DNA of 37,075 bases from a virus, in the IMG/VR virus record IMGVR_UViG_3300047457_000538, positions 1 through 37,075 of that record; one strand, given 5' to 3'. The translations under genes and the position numbers were made by a program. The notes below the pieces were generated by a model, which was not told the origin of the DNA, did no database searches, and saw nothing but the letters and a program-made list of their open reading frames with translations. Below are positions 5,559 through 13,353 of this stretch, in pieces. The first letter of the stretch is position 1. Each line of letters starts with the position of its first letter.

Positions 5559-5729
5559 ATGCCGCTCAAGCAGGGCTACGGCCAGAAGACCATCAGCCGC
5601 AACATCTCGACCGAGGTCCGCGCCGGACGCCCGCAGAAGCAGGCTGTGGCCATCGCGCTCGAGACCGCCCGCCGCTCGGCCAAGAAGGCCGGGAAAGGCG
5701 CCGCCGCCCGCCGCCTGATGGCGAAGTAA
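5559..5729 (+). CDS. DUF6496-like small basic protein
   Basis: A 56-residue, lysine/arginine-rich protein: MPLKQGYGQKTISRNISTEV, then RPQKQAVAIALETARRSAKK. The pattern fits the small DUF6496-type phage family as I remember it. AAGGGGAAG upstream serves as ribosome site. Its stop overlaps the small terminase start (TAATG), so the two should be made together. A packaging-related or DNA-condensing role is an inference from charge and position. Confidence 0.78.
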   Translation: MPLKQGYGQKTISRNISTEVRAGRPQKQAVAIALETARRSAKKAGKGAAARRLMAK

Positions 5730-6130
5730 TGCCGAGAGGCAGACCCTCCATCTACTCGCAGGAACTGGCCGACCGCATCTGTGAGCGGCTGGCATCCGGC
5801 GAGTCCCTGCGCTCCATCTGCGCAGACGACGACATGCCAGACGGCAAGACAGTCCGTAACTGGTTGAGCGATAAGCCAGACTTTGTCCTGCAATACGCGC
5901 GCGCACGAGAGGACCAAGCCGAGGCTCACGCCGACCGCATCATCGAGATTGCGGACGACGAGAGCATCGACGCGCACCACAAGCGCATCATGGTGGACGC
6001 CCGCAAGTGGGTGGCCTCCAAGCTCAAGCCCAAGCGCTACGGGGACAAGCTCGACCTCGAGCACAAGGGCGAGGTGGGGCTCACGGTCAACGTGGTACGG
6101 CTGACGGATGGCGGTCGAGATTCCGGCTAA
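5729..6130 (+). CDS. terS: Terminase small subunit
   Basis: A 133-residue protein that recognises the packaging site and loads the large subunit. The N-terminal part holds a helix-turn-helix (ERLASGESLRSICADDDMPD then KTVRNWL, about 19-46), followed by a helical oligomerisation segment (REDQAEAHADRIIEIADDES). The KWVASKLKPKRYGDKLDLEH stretch is typical of this terminase small-subunit family. It overlaps the large subunit gene by 23 bases, the usual arrangement. Confidence 0.9.
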   Translation: MPRGRPSIYSQELADRICERLASGESLRSICADDDMPDGKTVRNWLSDKPDFVLQYARAREDQAEAHADRIIEIADDESIDAHHKRIMVDARKWVASKLKPKRYGDKLDLEHKGEVGLTVNVVRLTDGGRDSG

Positions 6131-7475
6131 CGGCTGGCGCCCGCGGCCCTACCAGATGGGCGCATGGGGCGCGCTGGAGGGCGGCTGCAAGCGGCTCGCC
6201 TTGGCGTGGCACCGGCGATCGGGTAAGGACGACATCAGCCTGCACTGGGCGGCTGTGTCTGCCATGACGCGGGTGGGTGGCATCTGGCACATGCTCCCGC
6301 AGGCGAACCAGTCCAGAAAGGCCATCTGGGACGCGGTGGACCCGCACACCGGGCGGCGGCGCATCGACGCTGCCTTCCCCCATGAGATACGAGAAACGAC
6401 CCGCGAACAGGACATGTTCATCCGTTTCAAGAACGGCTCGACATGGCAGGTTGTGGGCAGCGACAACTACAACAGCCTGATTGGCTCGCCGCCCATGGGG
6501 GTGGTCTTCTCCGAGTACGCCCTTGCCGACCCCAACGCATGGGCCTTCCTGCGCCCCATCCTCGCGGAGAACGGCGGGTGGGCCATCTTCATCTCGACCC
6601 CGCGCGGCCGGAACCACTTTGCCCGCCTGCTCGACTACGCCCGGAAGGACCCGGCGTGGTTCGGGCAGGTGCTGACCGTTGAGGACACCAAGGCCATCCC
6701 GTTGGAAACCATCCAGCGCGAGCGCAAGGAGCTGCGGGTCGAGCGCGGCGACAAGGAAGCCGAGGCCATCATCAGGCAGGAGTATTACTGCGACTTCGAC
6801 GCAGACATCCCGGGCAGTTACTACGGGGATGCCATCATCAGGGCCGAGCAGGGCGGTCGCGTCGGGCCGTTTCCGCACATCGTCGGCCAACCTGTCGGCA
6901 CAGCATGGGACATTGGCATCGGCGACTCGACGGTGGTTTGGTTCTACCAGCTTGTCGGCCATAAGGTGCGCATCATCAACGTGCTCGAGGGCTCCGGCGT
7001 CGGGCTTGAGTGGTACGCCAAGAAACTGCTGGCGATGGATTATGTCTACGGCGATCACATCTGGCCGCATGACGGCGCGGTGAAGGAGTGGGGGTCGGGC
7101 AAGTCCCGGCTCGAGACGGCGGCGGGCTACGGGCTCAAGCCGCGGGTGCTCGAGGCCGACTTCGTTGACGACGGCATCAACGCGGTGCGCCAGATGCTGC
7201 CGGCGGTCGAGTGGAACAAGATGCCGGACCCGTTCCCAGGCGAGAGTGCCGAGGATGCGGCCGCCCGCATGACGCGCGCGATGGATGCGATCCGGCAGTA
7301 TCGGCGCGAGTACGACGAAAAGCTCCAGCGGTTCAAGGACCGCCCGCTGCACGACTGGACCAGCCACTATGCCGACGCCTTGCGCTACCTCGCCAAGGGG
7401 CGCCGGCCGTTCCGCGGGACGGAGCGCCGGGGCCGGACAGGGGTGGCTGTAGCAGATTATTCCGTGCTCGGCTAG
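6108..7475 (+). CDS. terL: Terminase large subunit (ATPase-nuclease)
   Basis: The 455-residue packaging motor. ATPase motifs: a deviant Walker A WHRRSGKD (34-41), Walker B with catalytic glutamate GVVFSEYAL (131-139) and coupling motif ISTPRGRNHF (162-171). The nuclease domain has DIGIGDST (aspartates near 268 and 273) and the terminal HYADALRYLA (about 420-429, aspartate 423). These are the expected RNase H-like metal ligands. The size and motif style resemble BPP-1-group podoviruses rather than T7. Whether packaging is headful or site-specific cannot be told from this sequence. Confidence 0.95.
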   Translation: MAVEIPANGWRPRPYQMGAWGALEGGCKRLALAWHRRSGKDDISLHWAAVSAMTRVGGIWHMLPQANQSRKAIWDAVDPHTGRRRIDAAFPHEIRETTREQDMFIRFKNGSTWQVVGSDNYNSLIGSPPMGVVFSEYALADPNAWAFLRPILAENGGWAIFISTPRGRNHFARLLDYARKDPAWFGQVLTVEDTKAIPLETIQRERKELRVERGDKEAEAIIRQEYYCDFDADIPGSYYGDAIIRAEQGGRVGPFPHIVGQPVGTAWDIGIGDSTVVWFYQLVGHKVRIINVLEGSGVGLEWYAKKLLAMDYVYGDHIWPHDGAVKEWGSGKSRLETAAGYGLKPRVLEADFVDDGINAVRQMLPAVEWNKMPDPFPGESAEDAAARMTRAMDAIRQYRREYDEKLQRFKDRPLHDWTSHYADALRYLAKGRRPFRGTERRGRTGVAVADYSVLG

Positions 7476-7503
7476 ACTCGCGCCCATGACCGTGAGGTGA
7501 CCC

Positions 7504-7704
7504 ATGTCTGGACTGTTCAAGCCGAAGATGCCGAAAATTGAACCTCCCCCTCCGCCGCCCGAGACGGACGTGGCGAAGCAGCGGGAGATTGAGTCCACCC
7601 GTATGCGTCGGCGCCGCGGCCGCGCCTCGACCATGATGTCCACGCCGGAGACCCGCACGCAGGGCGGAGTCGGTACGACCCGGCTGCTTGGCGGCGGGAT
7701 GTAA
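7504..7704 (+). CDS. Small proline/arginine-rich structural-region protein
   Basis: A 66-residue protein with a lysine/proline start (MSGLFKPKMPKIEPPPPPPE), a run of arginines near 34-41 and a glycine-rich end. Proteins of this make-up are common between terminase and portal genes in podoviruses and are often annotated as virion-associated, but I know no function. GAGGTG serves as ribosome site, and the stop overlaps the next start (TAATG). Confidence 0.7.
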   Translation: MSGLFKPKMPKIEPPPPPPETDVAKQREIESTRMRRRRGRASTMMSTPETRTQGGVGTTRLLGGGM

Positions 7705-8432
7705 TGGCAACCAAGAAGATTTCGCAGTTCAATTCGCTGGCGCAGGTGGACCTTGCGCCTTCCGCGGATGTGCTGCCCATCGTCGATACCGGCTCGACGG
7801 AAACGAAGAAGATCACCGCGCAGGCGCTTGTCGGCGGGTCTGTTTCCGACATGTCGGCGACATGGAACAACGTCGCCACGACCTTCAACGGCGTCAAGCT
7901 CGACGTGACCGACACGGCCTCGGCCGCCGGCTCCTTCCTGCTCAACCTGTTGGTCGGCGGGGCCGCGCGGTTCCAGGTGACCAAGGCCGGCAATGTCAGC
8001 GCTGCCGGCACACTCGCGGTCACGGGTGCATCGACCCTGACCGGCGCGGTGACGGGTTCTAGTTCCATCCGGTCTGCAAGCGATTCTGCCGGCATCGGGT
8101 ACACCAACGGCGCGGGCGGCACGGTCACGCAGGCGACGAGCAAGTCAACGGGCGTCACGCTCAACAAGATTTGCGGCGAGATTGTGATGAACAACGCAAC
8201 GCTCAATCGCGAGACGGCGGTGAGCTTCACGCTGACCAACAGCGCGATTGCGGCCACCGATGCGGTGATCGTGAACATCAAGTCCGGCGCGACGGCGAAC
8301 TCCTATAACGTAGCAGTCACCGCGGTGGCGGCGGGATCGTGCCGCATTCAGCTGCACAACCTACTTGGCGGCACCGACCTGTCCGAGGCGGTCGTGCTCA
8401 CTTTCGTGGTAATCAAGGCCGTGGCGGCCTGA
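7704..8432 (+). CDS. Virion surface/fibre-like protein with KKISQ module
   Basis: A 242-residue protein. The N-terminal 45 residues (KKISQFNSL then VLPIVDTGSTETKKITAQAL) match the KKISQL attachment module of the two fibre proteins at 32569 and 35079. The middle is a beta-rich shaft (about 70-130). The C-terminal 110 residues (GGTVTQATSKSTGVTLNKIC and a beta-rich remainder) form a domain I recall from many phage decoration or fibre proteins. Its place between TerL and portal, far from the other fibres, is notable. It is probably displayed on the virion or attached to the tail complex. Confidence 0.75.
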   Translation: MATKKISQFNSLAQVDLAPSADVLPIVDTGSTETKKITAQALVGGSVSDMSATWNNVATTFNGVKLDVTDTASAAGSFLLNLLVGGAARFQVTKAGNVSAAGTLAVTGASTLTGAVTGSSSIRSASDSAGIGYTNGAGGTVTQATSKSTGVTLNKICGEIVMNNATLNRETAVSFTLTNSAIAATDAVIVNIKSGATANSYNVAVTAVAAGSCRIQLHNLLGGTDLSEAVVLTFVVIKAVAA

Positions 8433-8445
8433 TGGGGAGACAGAT

Positions 8446-8730
8446 ATGGCGACGGCTATCACACTCGTATCGAACGCTAGCGCGACTGGTTCGTGGTTCC
8501 CGTGGCCGGGCGGCCGTGGTGAGTTCCGCGTGGAAGGCACCTTCCCCGGCACGGTGAAGCTCGAGTGCAAGGGGCCGAACGGCACCGCGCAGGACGTTGG
8601 TACGGACACGACCCTGACCGCCTCTGGCGGCGGCATCTTCGAGCTCGGTGCCGGCGAGATCCGCTGCAATATCGCCACGGCGACTGCCGTTTATGCGATG
8701 GCGCTGCGCATCCCTGACGCTGGTTTCTGA
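8446..8730 (+). CDS. Small beta-rich structural protein
   Basis: A 94-residue protein without charged clusters, rich in T, G and A, with alternating hydrophobic residues that suggest a small beta-sandwich (WFPWPGGRGEFRVEGTFPG near 17-35). Similar short proteins accompany fibre/decoration genes in phages. GGGGAGAC upstream is the ribosome site. The stop overlaps the following start in TGATG. A head decoration role is possible but unproven. Confidence 0.65.
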   Translation: MATAITLVSNASATGSWFPWPGGRGEFRVEGTFPGTVKLECKGPNGTAQDVGTDTTLTASGGGIFELGAGEIRCNIATATAVYAMALRIPDAGF

Positions 8731-8879
8731 TGCGTACTTGGCCGCGCACGGCCGAGCGAACGGCTGACCGGACGCTGCGGCGGGACGGGACCGGCGATGA
8801 CCAGCCGGTCAACAACCTCGTGACCGAGGCAGGCGACAACCTGACTCTCGAGAACGGCGGCTTCCTGCTCTGGGAGTGA
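8730..8879 (+). CDS. 49-residue hypothetical protein before the portal
   Basis: The frame starts in TGATG overlap with the previous gene and ends at the GTGA before the portal. The N-terminal 20 residues are arginine-rich; the C-terminus reads NLVTEAGDNLTLENGGFLLW, a motif I recall at the ends of small phage structural proteins. Perfect packing between neighbours supports it. Function unknown. Confidence 0.6.
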   Translation: MRTWPRTAERTADRTLRRDGTGDDQPVNNLVTEAGDNLTLENGGFLLWE

Positions 8880-8881
8880 CA

Positions 8882-10549
8882 ATGGCTGACTCACGCGCAA
8901 CTGAAGTGCTGGAAGGCTACGACCGTCTGAAGGGCGCGCGTGGGACATGGGAGCAGCACTGGCAGGAGGTGGCCGAGCGGGTCTGGCCGAGCATGGCCGA
9001 GATGACCGGCTGGCGCACGCCCGGCGAGAAGCGGTCGGAGAAGATATTCGACTCGACCGCGCAGCGCGCCCTGCCGCGCTTTGCCGCCGCGATGGACTCG
9101 ATGCTGACTCCTGCGACGCAGGTCTGGCACGGCCTGCATACCGGCATCCCCGAGCTCGACGAGAACGTCCAAGTGCAGCGCTGGTGCGATGCCCTGCGCG
9201 ACATCCTGTTCCGGCAGCGCTATGCCCCGACCGCCAACTTCGCCTCGCAGGCGTTCGAGTGTTACATGAGCCTCGGGGCGTTCGGCACATCGGCGCTGTT
9301 CATTGACGAGATTCCCGGCGTGACGCTGCGCTACCGCGCCATCCCGCTGTCCGAGCTCGTGATCGACCTCGACCATACTGGGCGTGTAGATACGGTGTAT
9401 CGCTGCTTCCAGTTGACGGCGCGGCAGGCGATGCAGATTCCGGGCTGGGCCGACAAGCTCCCGCGCGGCATCAAGTCTGCGGCCGAGTCGCGCGGCAACG
9501 ACATGTTCGAATTCGTGCACTGCGTGAAGCCGAACGGCGACTACAAGCCCGGGAAGGCTGGCGCGGAGGGGATGACGTACCAAAGCCGGTATGTTTCCCG
9601 TGAGGGCAATGTGCTGCTCGCTGACTCTGGCTATCGTTCGATGCCGTATGCGGTGGGTCGGTATGTCACCGGCCCGCGTGAGATTTATGGGCGGTCCCCT
9701 GCGATGGAGGCTCTGGCCGACATCAAGTCCTTGCAGGAGATGGAAAAGACCATGCTTCGGATGGCGCACCGCATGGTCGATCCCCCGCTCATTCTGTCCG
9801 AGGAGGGGGCCATCAATGCCTTCTCGGTGCGCCCCAATGCCCTAAACTACGGCTACCTCCGCGAGGACGGTACGCCGCTGGTGCAGCCGCTGATGACCGG
9901 CGGCAACCTGCCTATCGGCATCGAGATGTCCGACCAGAAGCGCAAGGCGGTGAACGATTCGTTCCTCGTCACGCTGTTCCAAATTCTGGTCGAGAACCCG
10001 CGCGTGATGACGGCGACCGAGGTGTTGCAGCGCGCGCAGGAAAAGGGCGCGCTGCTTGGCCCGACGATGGGTCGCCAGCAGTCGGAGTTCGTCGGTCCCA
10101 TCATCGAGCGCGAGCTTGACCTGCTGTCTGCGTCCGGCGCGCTGCCGATGCCGCCTCCGCAGCTCATGGACTATGTGATGGGTGGCGGTGAGATCCTGCC
10201 GAAGTACACCGGGCCGCTTGCTCGGCTGATGCGCGCCGAGGAGGCCGCCGGCATCCTGCGCACCATCGAGGCAATCCTGCCGGTCGCGCAGGCGTCTGGC
10301 GACATGAAGGTGCTGCGCCGCATCAACGCCGACCAGGCGGTCAAGGTCATTGCTGAAGCCAACAACGTGCCGGCCAAGGCGTTGCGCACCGACGAAGAGC
10401 TGGAGGCGATGGACATGGCTGAGCAGGAGGCTGCGCAGATGCAGTCGCTGTTGGCTGCTGCTCCGCTTGCCGGTCAGGCCGCCGAGCGGTTTGCGAAGGC
10501 AGAGCAGATAGCGGCGTCCGCGCCGCGGCGTGAAGTGCTTGGGATTTAA
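8882..10549 (+). CDS. Portal (head-tail connector) protein
   Basis: A 555-residue protein of the T7 gp8-like head-tail connector family. It should form the dodecameric ring at the capsid vertex through which DNA is pumped and ejected. Family marks are the N-terminal RWxW-type helix region with GTWEQHWQEVAERVWP, the SMLTPATQVWHGL segment (about 75-87) and the later long-helix region with NPRVMTATEVLQRAQEKGAL. The C-terminus is a methionine/alanine-rich coil. The ATG at 8882 has GGGAG upstream; a GTG at 8876 would add two residues. Confidence 0.92.
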   Translation: MADSRATEVLEGYDRLKGARGTWEQHWQEVAERVWPSMAEMTGWRTPGEKRSEKIFDSTAQRALPRFAAAMDSMLTPATQVWHGLHTGIPELDENVQVQRWCDALRDILFRQRYAPTANFASQAFECYMSLGAFGTSALFIDEIPGVTLRYRAIPLSELVIDLDHTGRVDTVYRCFQLTARQAMQIPGWADKLPRGIKSAAESRGNDMFEFVHCVKPNGDYKPGKAGAEGMTYQSRYVSREGNVLLADSGYRSMPYAVGRYVTGPREIYGRSPAMEALADIKSLQEMEKTMLRMAHRMVDPPLILSEEGAINAFSVRPNALNYGYLREDGTPLVQPLMTGGNLPIGIEMSDQKRKAVNDSFLVTLFQILVENPRVMTATEVLQRAQEKGALLGPTMGRQQSEFVGPIIERELDLLSASGALPMPPPQLMDYVMGGGEILPKYTGPLARLMRAEEAAGILRTIEAILPVAQASGDMKVLRRINADQAVKVIAEANNVPAKALRTDEELEAMDMAEQEAAQMQSLLAAAPLAGQAAERFAKAEQIAASAPRREVLGI

Positions 10550-10552
10550 CCG

Positions 10553-10864
10553 ATGGCGAACGATTCAGACATCCTTGCGGTCAGACTTAACCTGCTGCAC
10601 GAGGATGTGAGCGAGATCAAGACAGCACTCGGCAAGCTGTCCGACGCCATCACGAAGCTCGCGCTCGTGGAGCAGAACCAGTTGCAGGCTGCGGAGGCTA
10701 TGGAGCGCGCGTTCACGGCAATCGAGCGCATTGAGCGTCGGGTCGAGAAGCTGGAGCAGTCCGGGTGGGAGAGCTCTCATTCGGCCAAGTGGGTCGACCG
10801 CGCCATCGTGGCGGCCATCACGGTCGGTGGCATGGCGCTGTTGCGGGCTGCCGGGATCGGCTGA
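10553..10864 (+). CDS. Coiled-coil protein with C-terminal membrane helix (holin-like)
   Basis: A 103-residue protein. Residues about 8-68 are helical and heptad-like (LNLLHEDVSEIKTALGKL, RIERRVEKLEQ). One hydrophobic helix (about 81-100, RAIVAAITVGGMALLRAAG) lies near the end. This C-terminal anchor with a coiled-coil head resembles small phage proteins found beside endolysins. It lies directly before the endolysin, so a role in lysis timing (holin, pinholin or antiholin) is plausible. The separate two-span protein at 11308 is the better holin candidate. Confidence 0.65.
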   Translation: MANDSDILAVRLNLLHEDVSEIKTALGKLSDAITKLALVEQNQLQAAEAMERAFTAIERIERRVEKLEQSGWESSHSAKWVDRAIVAAITVGGMALLRAAGIG

Positions 10865-10865
10865 C

Positions 10866-11288
10866 GTGACCAGCCGCCGGCTTGAGGACCTGCACCCGTT
10901 GATGCGTCCGATGGTCGGCGCGTTCTTGGTGTTTTGCGCAGGAGAGGGTATCGACATCCTTGTCACCTGCACATACCGCAGCGACGAGGAGCAGGCGCGG
11001 CTGTACGCGCAGGGGCGCACGAAGCCTGGGGCGAAGGTGACGAACGCGAAGCCCGGGCAGTCGATGCACAACTTCAGATTCGACGGCAAGCCCGCGAGTC
11101 TCGCTGTCGATGTGGTGCCGATGCAGCATGGCAAGCCGGTCTGGTCGGCGTCCGCTCCGGTATGGCAGCGGGTTGGCAAACTCGGCGAGGAGGCCGGGTT
11201 GGAGTGGGCCGGGCGGTGGAAGCGGTTCCGCGAGTTCCCGCACTTCCAACATCCGCAAGCGAAAGCGATTAAGTCGAGCGTCAATTAA
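10866..11288 (+). CDS. M15-family peptidase endolysin
   Basis: A 140-residue zinc peptidase that should cut peptide cross-links of peptidoglycan at lysis. Conserved elements: DLHPLMRP at 8-15, TCTYRSDEEQ at 34-43, the S-x-H motif (GQSMHNF, H68) with the paired aspartate in AVDVVP (D82) and the final PHFQ histidine (H126). These are the three zinc ligands of the VanY/phage L-alanyl-D-glutamate peptidase group. The GTG at 10866 was chosen because the DLHP segment is conserved and would be lost with the ATG at 10902. It is a single-domain enzyme without a cell-wall-binding domain. Confidence 0.9.
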   Translation: MTSRRLEDLHPLMRPMVGAFLVFCAGEGIDILVTCTYRSDEEQARLYAQGRTKPGAKVTNAKPGQSMHNFRFDGKPASLAVDVVPMQHGKPVWSASAPVWQRVGKLGEEAGLEWAGRWKRFREFPHFQHPQAKAIKSSVN

Positions 11289-11307
11289 CCAAGCGGTGAG
11301 GTGGATC

Positions 11308-11484
11308 ATGAACGGAGAGCAGATTGCGGGTATCGTCCGCGCCCTTGTGGCTGCGGTGGGTGGGTATCTGGTCGGCAAGGGTCTGGCCGATGCCGAGACG
11401 GTGGCGGCGGTGGCCGGCGCTGCGGCGACCATCGCTGCGGCGGTCTGGTCGGTGCTGTCGAAGAAGAAGCCCGAGGCGGCGTGA
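11308..11484 (+). CDS. Small two-span holin
   Basis: A 58-residue protein with two hydrophobic helices (about 7-25, AGIVRALVAAVGGYLVGKG, and 32-50, VAAVAGAAATIAAAVWSVL) and a lysine-rich tail (SKKKPEAA). Size and topology fit small holins of the Pam3-gp28 type as I remember them. It lies between the peptidase endolysin and the spanins, and its stop overlaps the Rz start in GTGA. It would permeabilise the inner membrane to release the endolysin. Confidence 0.78.
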   Translation: MNGEQIAGIVRALVAAVGGYLVGKGLADAETVAAVAGAAATIAAAVWSVLSKKKPEAA

Positions 11485-11915
11485 CGCGGGTCTATCTCGG
11501 GGTCGGCCTCGCGCTCGCGCTGGCCGGCCTCGGGTGGCTCGGGTATCGGTCGGCGTATCAGGGCGGCTACAGGGCGGCAGAGGCGGTGGTCAGGGCAGAG
11601 TGGCGCCTAGAGCGCGCGAAGGCCGCAGAGGCCGCGAGAGAGGCTCTGGCGCGTGAATACGCTCGGCATCAGGAGGTAGAGCGTGGGTTGCAAGAGATGC
11701 TGGATGTTGCTGACCGCCGCGGGCGCAATCTTGCTCGCCGGCTGCGCAACGCCCTGTCCGCCGGCCCCGGAGCCTGTCCCGCCGCCCCCGCGCCTGATGG
11801 TCCCGCCGGAGAGCCCGGCGACGTGGGAGAGGTTGGAGCGGCTCTTGCCGACCACCTCGCCGCCTGTGAGCGCGACGCTGTCCGGTTCGCGGAACTCCAG
11901 AATCTCGTGAGGTGA
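11481..11915 (+). CDS. Rz: Rz-like inner-membrane spanin
   Basis: A 144-residue i-spanin. The N-terminal helix (about 4-21, VYLGVGLALALAGLGWLG) anchors it in the inner membrane. The periplasmic part (about 35-95) is a long charged helix (AEWRLERAKAAEAAREALAR) that should pair with Rz1 to fuse the membranes at the last step of lysis. The tail after residue 95 is proline/glycine-rich in the stretch that also encodes Rz1 in another frame. The start is GTG, coupled to the holin stop. Confidence 0.82.
   Translation: MTRVYLGVGLALALAGLGWLGYRSAYQGGYRAAEAVVRAEWRLERAKAAEAAREALAREYARHQEVERGLQEMLDVADRRGRNLARRLRNALSAGPGACPAAPAPDGPAGEPGDVGEVGAALADHLAACERDAVRFAELQNLVR
11683..11910 (+). CDS. Rz1: Rz1-like outer-membrane lipoprotein spanin, nested in Rz
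   Basis: A 75-residue o-spanin in the +1 frame, lying wholly inside Rz. It has a strong AGGAGGT site before GTG 11683, a lipoprotein signal with lipobox LLAGC (residues 17-21, lipidated Cys21) and a proline-rich mature part (CPPAPEPVPPPP), all classic for Rz1. Its stop is five bases before the Rz stop. Together with Rz it shows that the host has an outer membrane. Confidence 0.88.
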   Translation: MGCKRCWMLLTAAGAILLAGCATPCPPAPEPVPPPPRLMVPPESPATWERLERLLPTTSPPVSATLSGSRNSRIS

Positions 11916-11918
11916 ACC

Positions 11919-12233
11919 ATGCCTGCCAAGAAACAGCCGAGGCCGTTTGCCATTCCGAAGCGGTTCCAGCTGATGGGGCATACCATCAGCGTCAACATCA
12001 TCCCGGTCAAGAAGTGGCCGCACGGGGATGAGGTGGTCGGGTGTTGGGATCATCAACGGCTTGCCATCGACATCCTTGCAGGTCTTCCAGAGACAATGGG
12101 TGGGCAGGTGTTCTTCCACGAACTCGCCCACGCAGTCGCCACAATGCAGTCCCATCCGCTTGCGACCGATGAGCAGTTCATCGATCAGCAGGCAAGCCTG
12201 TATCACCAGGCACACACAACAATGGTGAGCTGA
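11919..12233 (+). CDS. Small HExxH zincin-type metallopeptidase
   Basis: A 104-residue protein with HELAH at 67-71 inside a helix (QVFFHELAHAVATM) and a later acidic helix (DEQFIDQQASLYHQ, D89 possibly the third ligand). It resembles the minimal zincins of the ImmA/IrrE-SprT type seen in phages. The N-terminal half is a short beta region (HTISVNIIPVKKW). It begins right after the spanin genes and precedes the metallophosphoesterase. Its target is unknown; the size suggests a single catalytic domain without a sensor. Confidence 0.75.
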   Translation: MPAKKQPRPFAIPKRFQLMGHTISVNIIPVKKWPHGDEVVGCWDHQRLAIDILAGLPETMGGQVFFHELAHAVATMQSHPLATDEQFIDQQASLYHQAHTTMVS

Positions 12234-12243
12234 CGGGGGAGAT

Positions 12244-13353
12244 ATGCCAGGGCAGAAGGTCACAGACGAGCAGTTGATAGCGGCGCTGCGGGCAGCGAAC
12301 GGCATCCGCGCGGAAGCCGCAAGGCAACTCGGCATCAACGTCCGCGGGTTGCAGTCGCGCATCGATGTGCTCAAGTCTCGAGGGGTAGCGATCCCGGATA
12401 GTTCGTATGACCAGGCCGCGCGGTTTCGCACCGTCGGCGGTGTGGTCGAGAGCACCCCCAAAAAGCGCGAGCTCCTTGAGGTGCCTGTGTTGCCGTCCGG
12501 CAAGATTGATATTCGAGAGCTTATCAATCGCCGCAAAGCGACCTTCGCCCGCAAGGACGCCGCCGCCGAGGCGCGCAAGCTTGTCAAGGTCAAGGTCCGC
12601 GGGAATGAGCCTATCGCGGTGACGCTGCTCGGCGACCCGCACGTCGATGACGATTCGACCGACCTCGGCCAGCTCGAGCGCGACATCAACGTCATCAAGG
12701 CGACGCCTGGACTGTACGCGGCATGTATCGGCGACCTACAGAACAACTGGATCGGCCGCCTAGCCCGCCTCTACGGGGAGCAGGAGACGACCGCCGGGCA
12801 GGCGTGGCAGCTTGTTGAGTGGCTGGTTGAGGAACTGCGCGAGGACTGGCTGTTCATGGTGCAGGGCAACCACGACCACTGGTCGGGCGCGGGCGACCCG
12901 CTGCGGTGGATTCAGCGGCAGGCCGCGGTGACGCTGACGGGCGACCACACGGTGCGCATCGCGTTGCAGTTCCAAAACGGCGCCGAGGTGCGCATCGCGG
13001 CGCGGCACGACTGGCCGGGGAACTCAATGTGGAACCCGTCGCACGGGCAGTTGCGCGCGGCCAAGCTCACGCACCACGACCATGTCATCGTGAGCGGCCA
13101 CAAGCACACGGGTGGCTACCAGTTGCTGCGTATCCCGTCGACCGGGCAACTTGCGCACCTCTTGCAGCTCGGGTCGTACAAAATCCACGACGCCTACGCC
13201 GACGCGCTGGGCTTGCCGCCTTCGATGATTGCGCCTTCCTGTACGGTAATCCTCGACCCGCAGGGAAGCGAGATTGGACTGGTGCGCATTGAGCACGACA
13301 TCGAGGCTGCGGCCGATTATCTGACGTGGCTGCGCAAGAGGCGGGCTGCTTGA
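12244..13353 (+). CDS. Metallophosphoesterase with N-terminal HTH
   Basis: A 369-residue protein. Residues about 7-47 form a helix-turn-helix (IRAEAARQLGINVRGLQSRI). From about 124 a calcineurin-like fold shows all metal motifs: GDPHVD (130-135), GDLQNN (163-168), GNHD (208-211), a histidine near 255 and GHKH (285-288). It should be an active dinuclear-metal phosphatase or nuclease; the substrate is unknown. It lies between the lysis and head genes, where I recall such enzymes in related podoviruses. The fused HTH suggests DNA or RNA as substrate, which is inference. Confidence 0.85.
   Translation: MPGQKVTDEQLIAALRAANGIRAEAARQLGINVRGLQSRIDVLKSRGVAIPDSSYDQAARFRTVGGVVESTPKKRELLEVPVLPSGKIDIRELINRRKATFARKDAAAEARKLVKVKVRGNEPIAVTLLGDPHVDDDSTDLGQLERDINVIKATPGLYAACIGDLQNNWIGRLARLYGEQETTAGQAWQLVEWLVEELREDWLFMVQGNHDHWSGAGDPLRWIQRQAAVTLTGDHTVRIALQFQNGAEVRIAARHDWPGNSMWNPSHGQLRAAKLTHHDHVIVSGHKHTGGYQLLRIPSTGQLAHLLQLGSYKIHDAYADALGLPPSMIAPSCTVILDPQGSEIGLVRIEHDIEAAADYLTWLRKRRAA

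Noticed and set aside
7473-7500. TAGACT followed by a short ATG-ACC-GTG-AGG-TGA frame before the gene at 7504
   Set aside because: No -35 partner at the right distance and only four codons; the GAGGTG there is better read as the ribosome site of the next gene.
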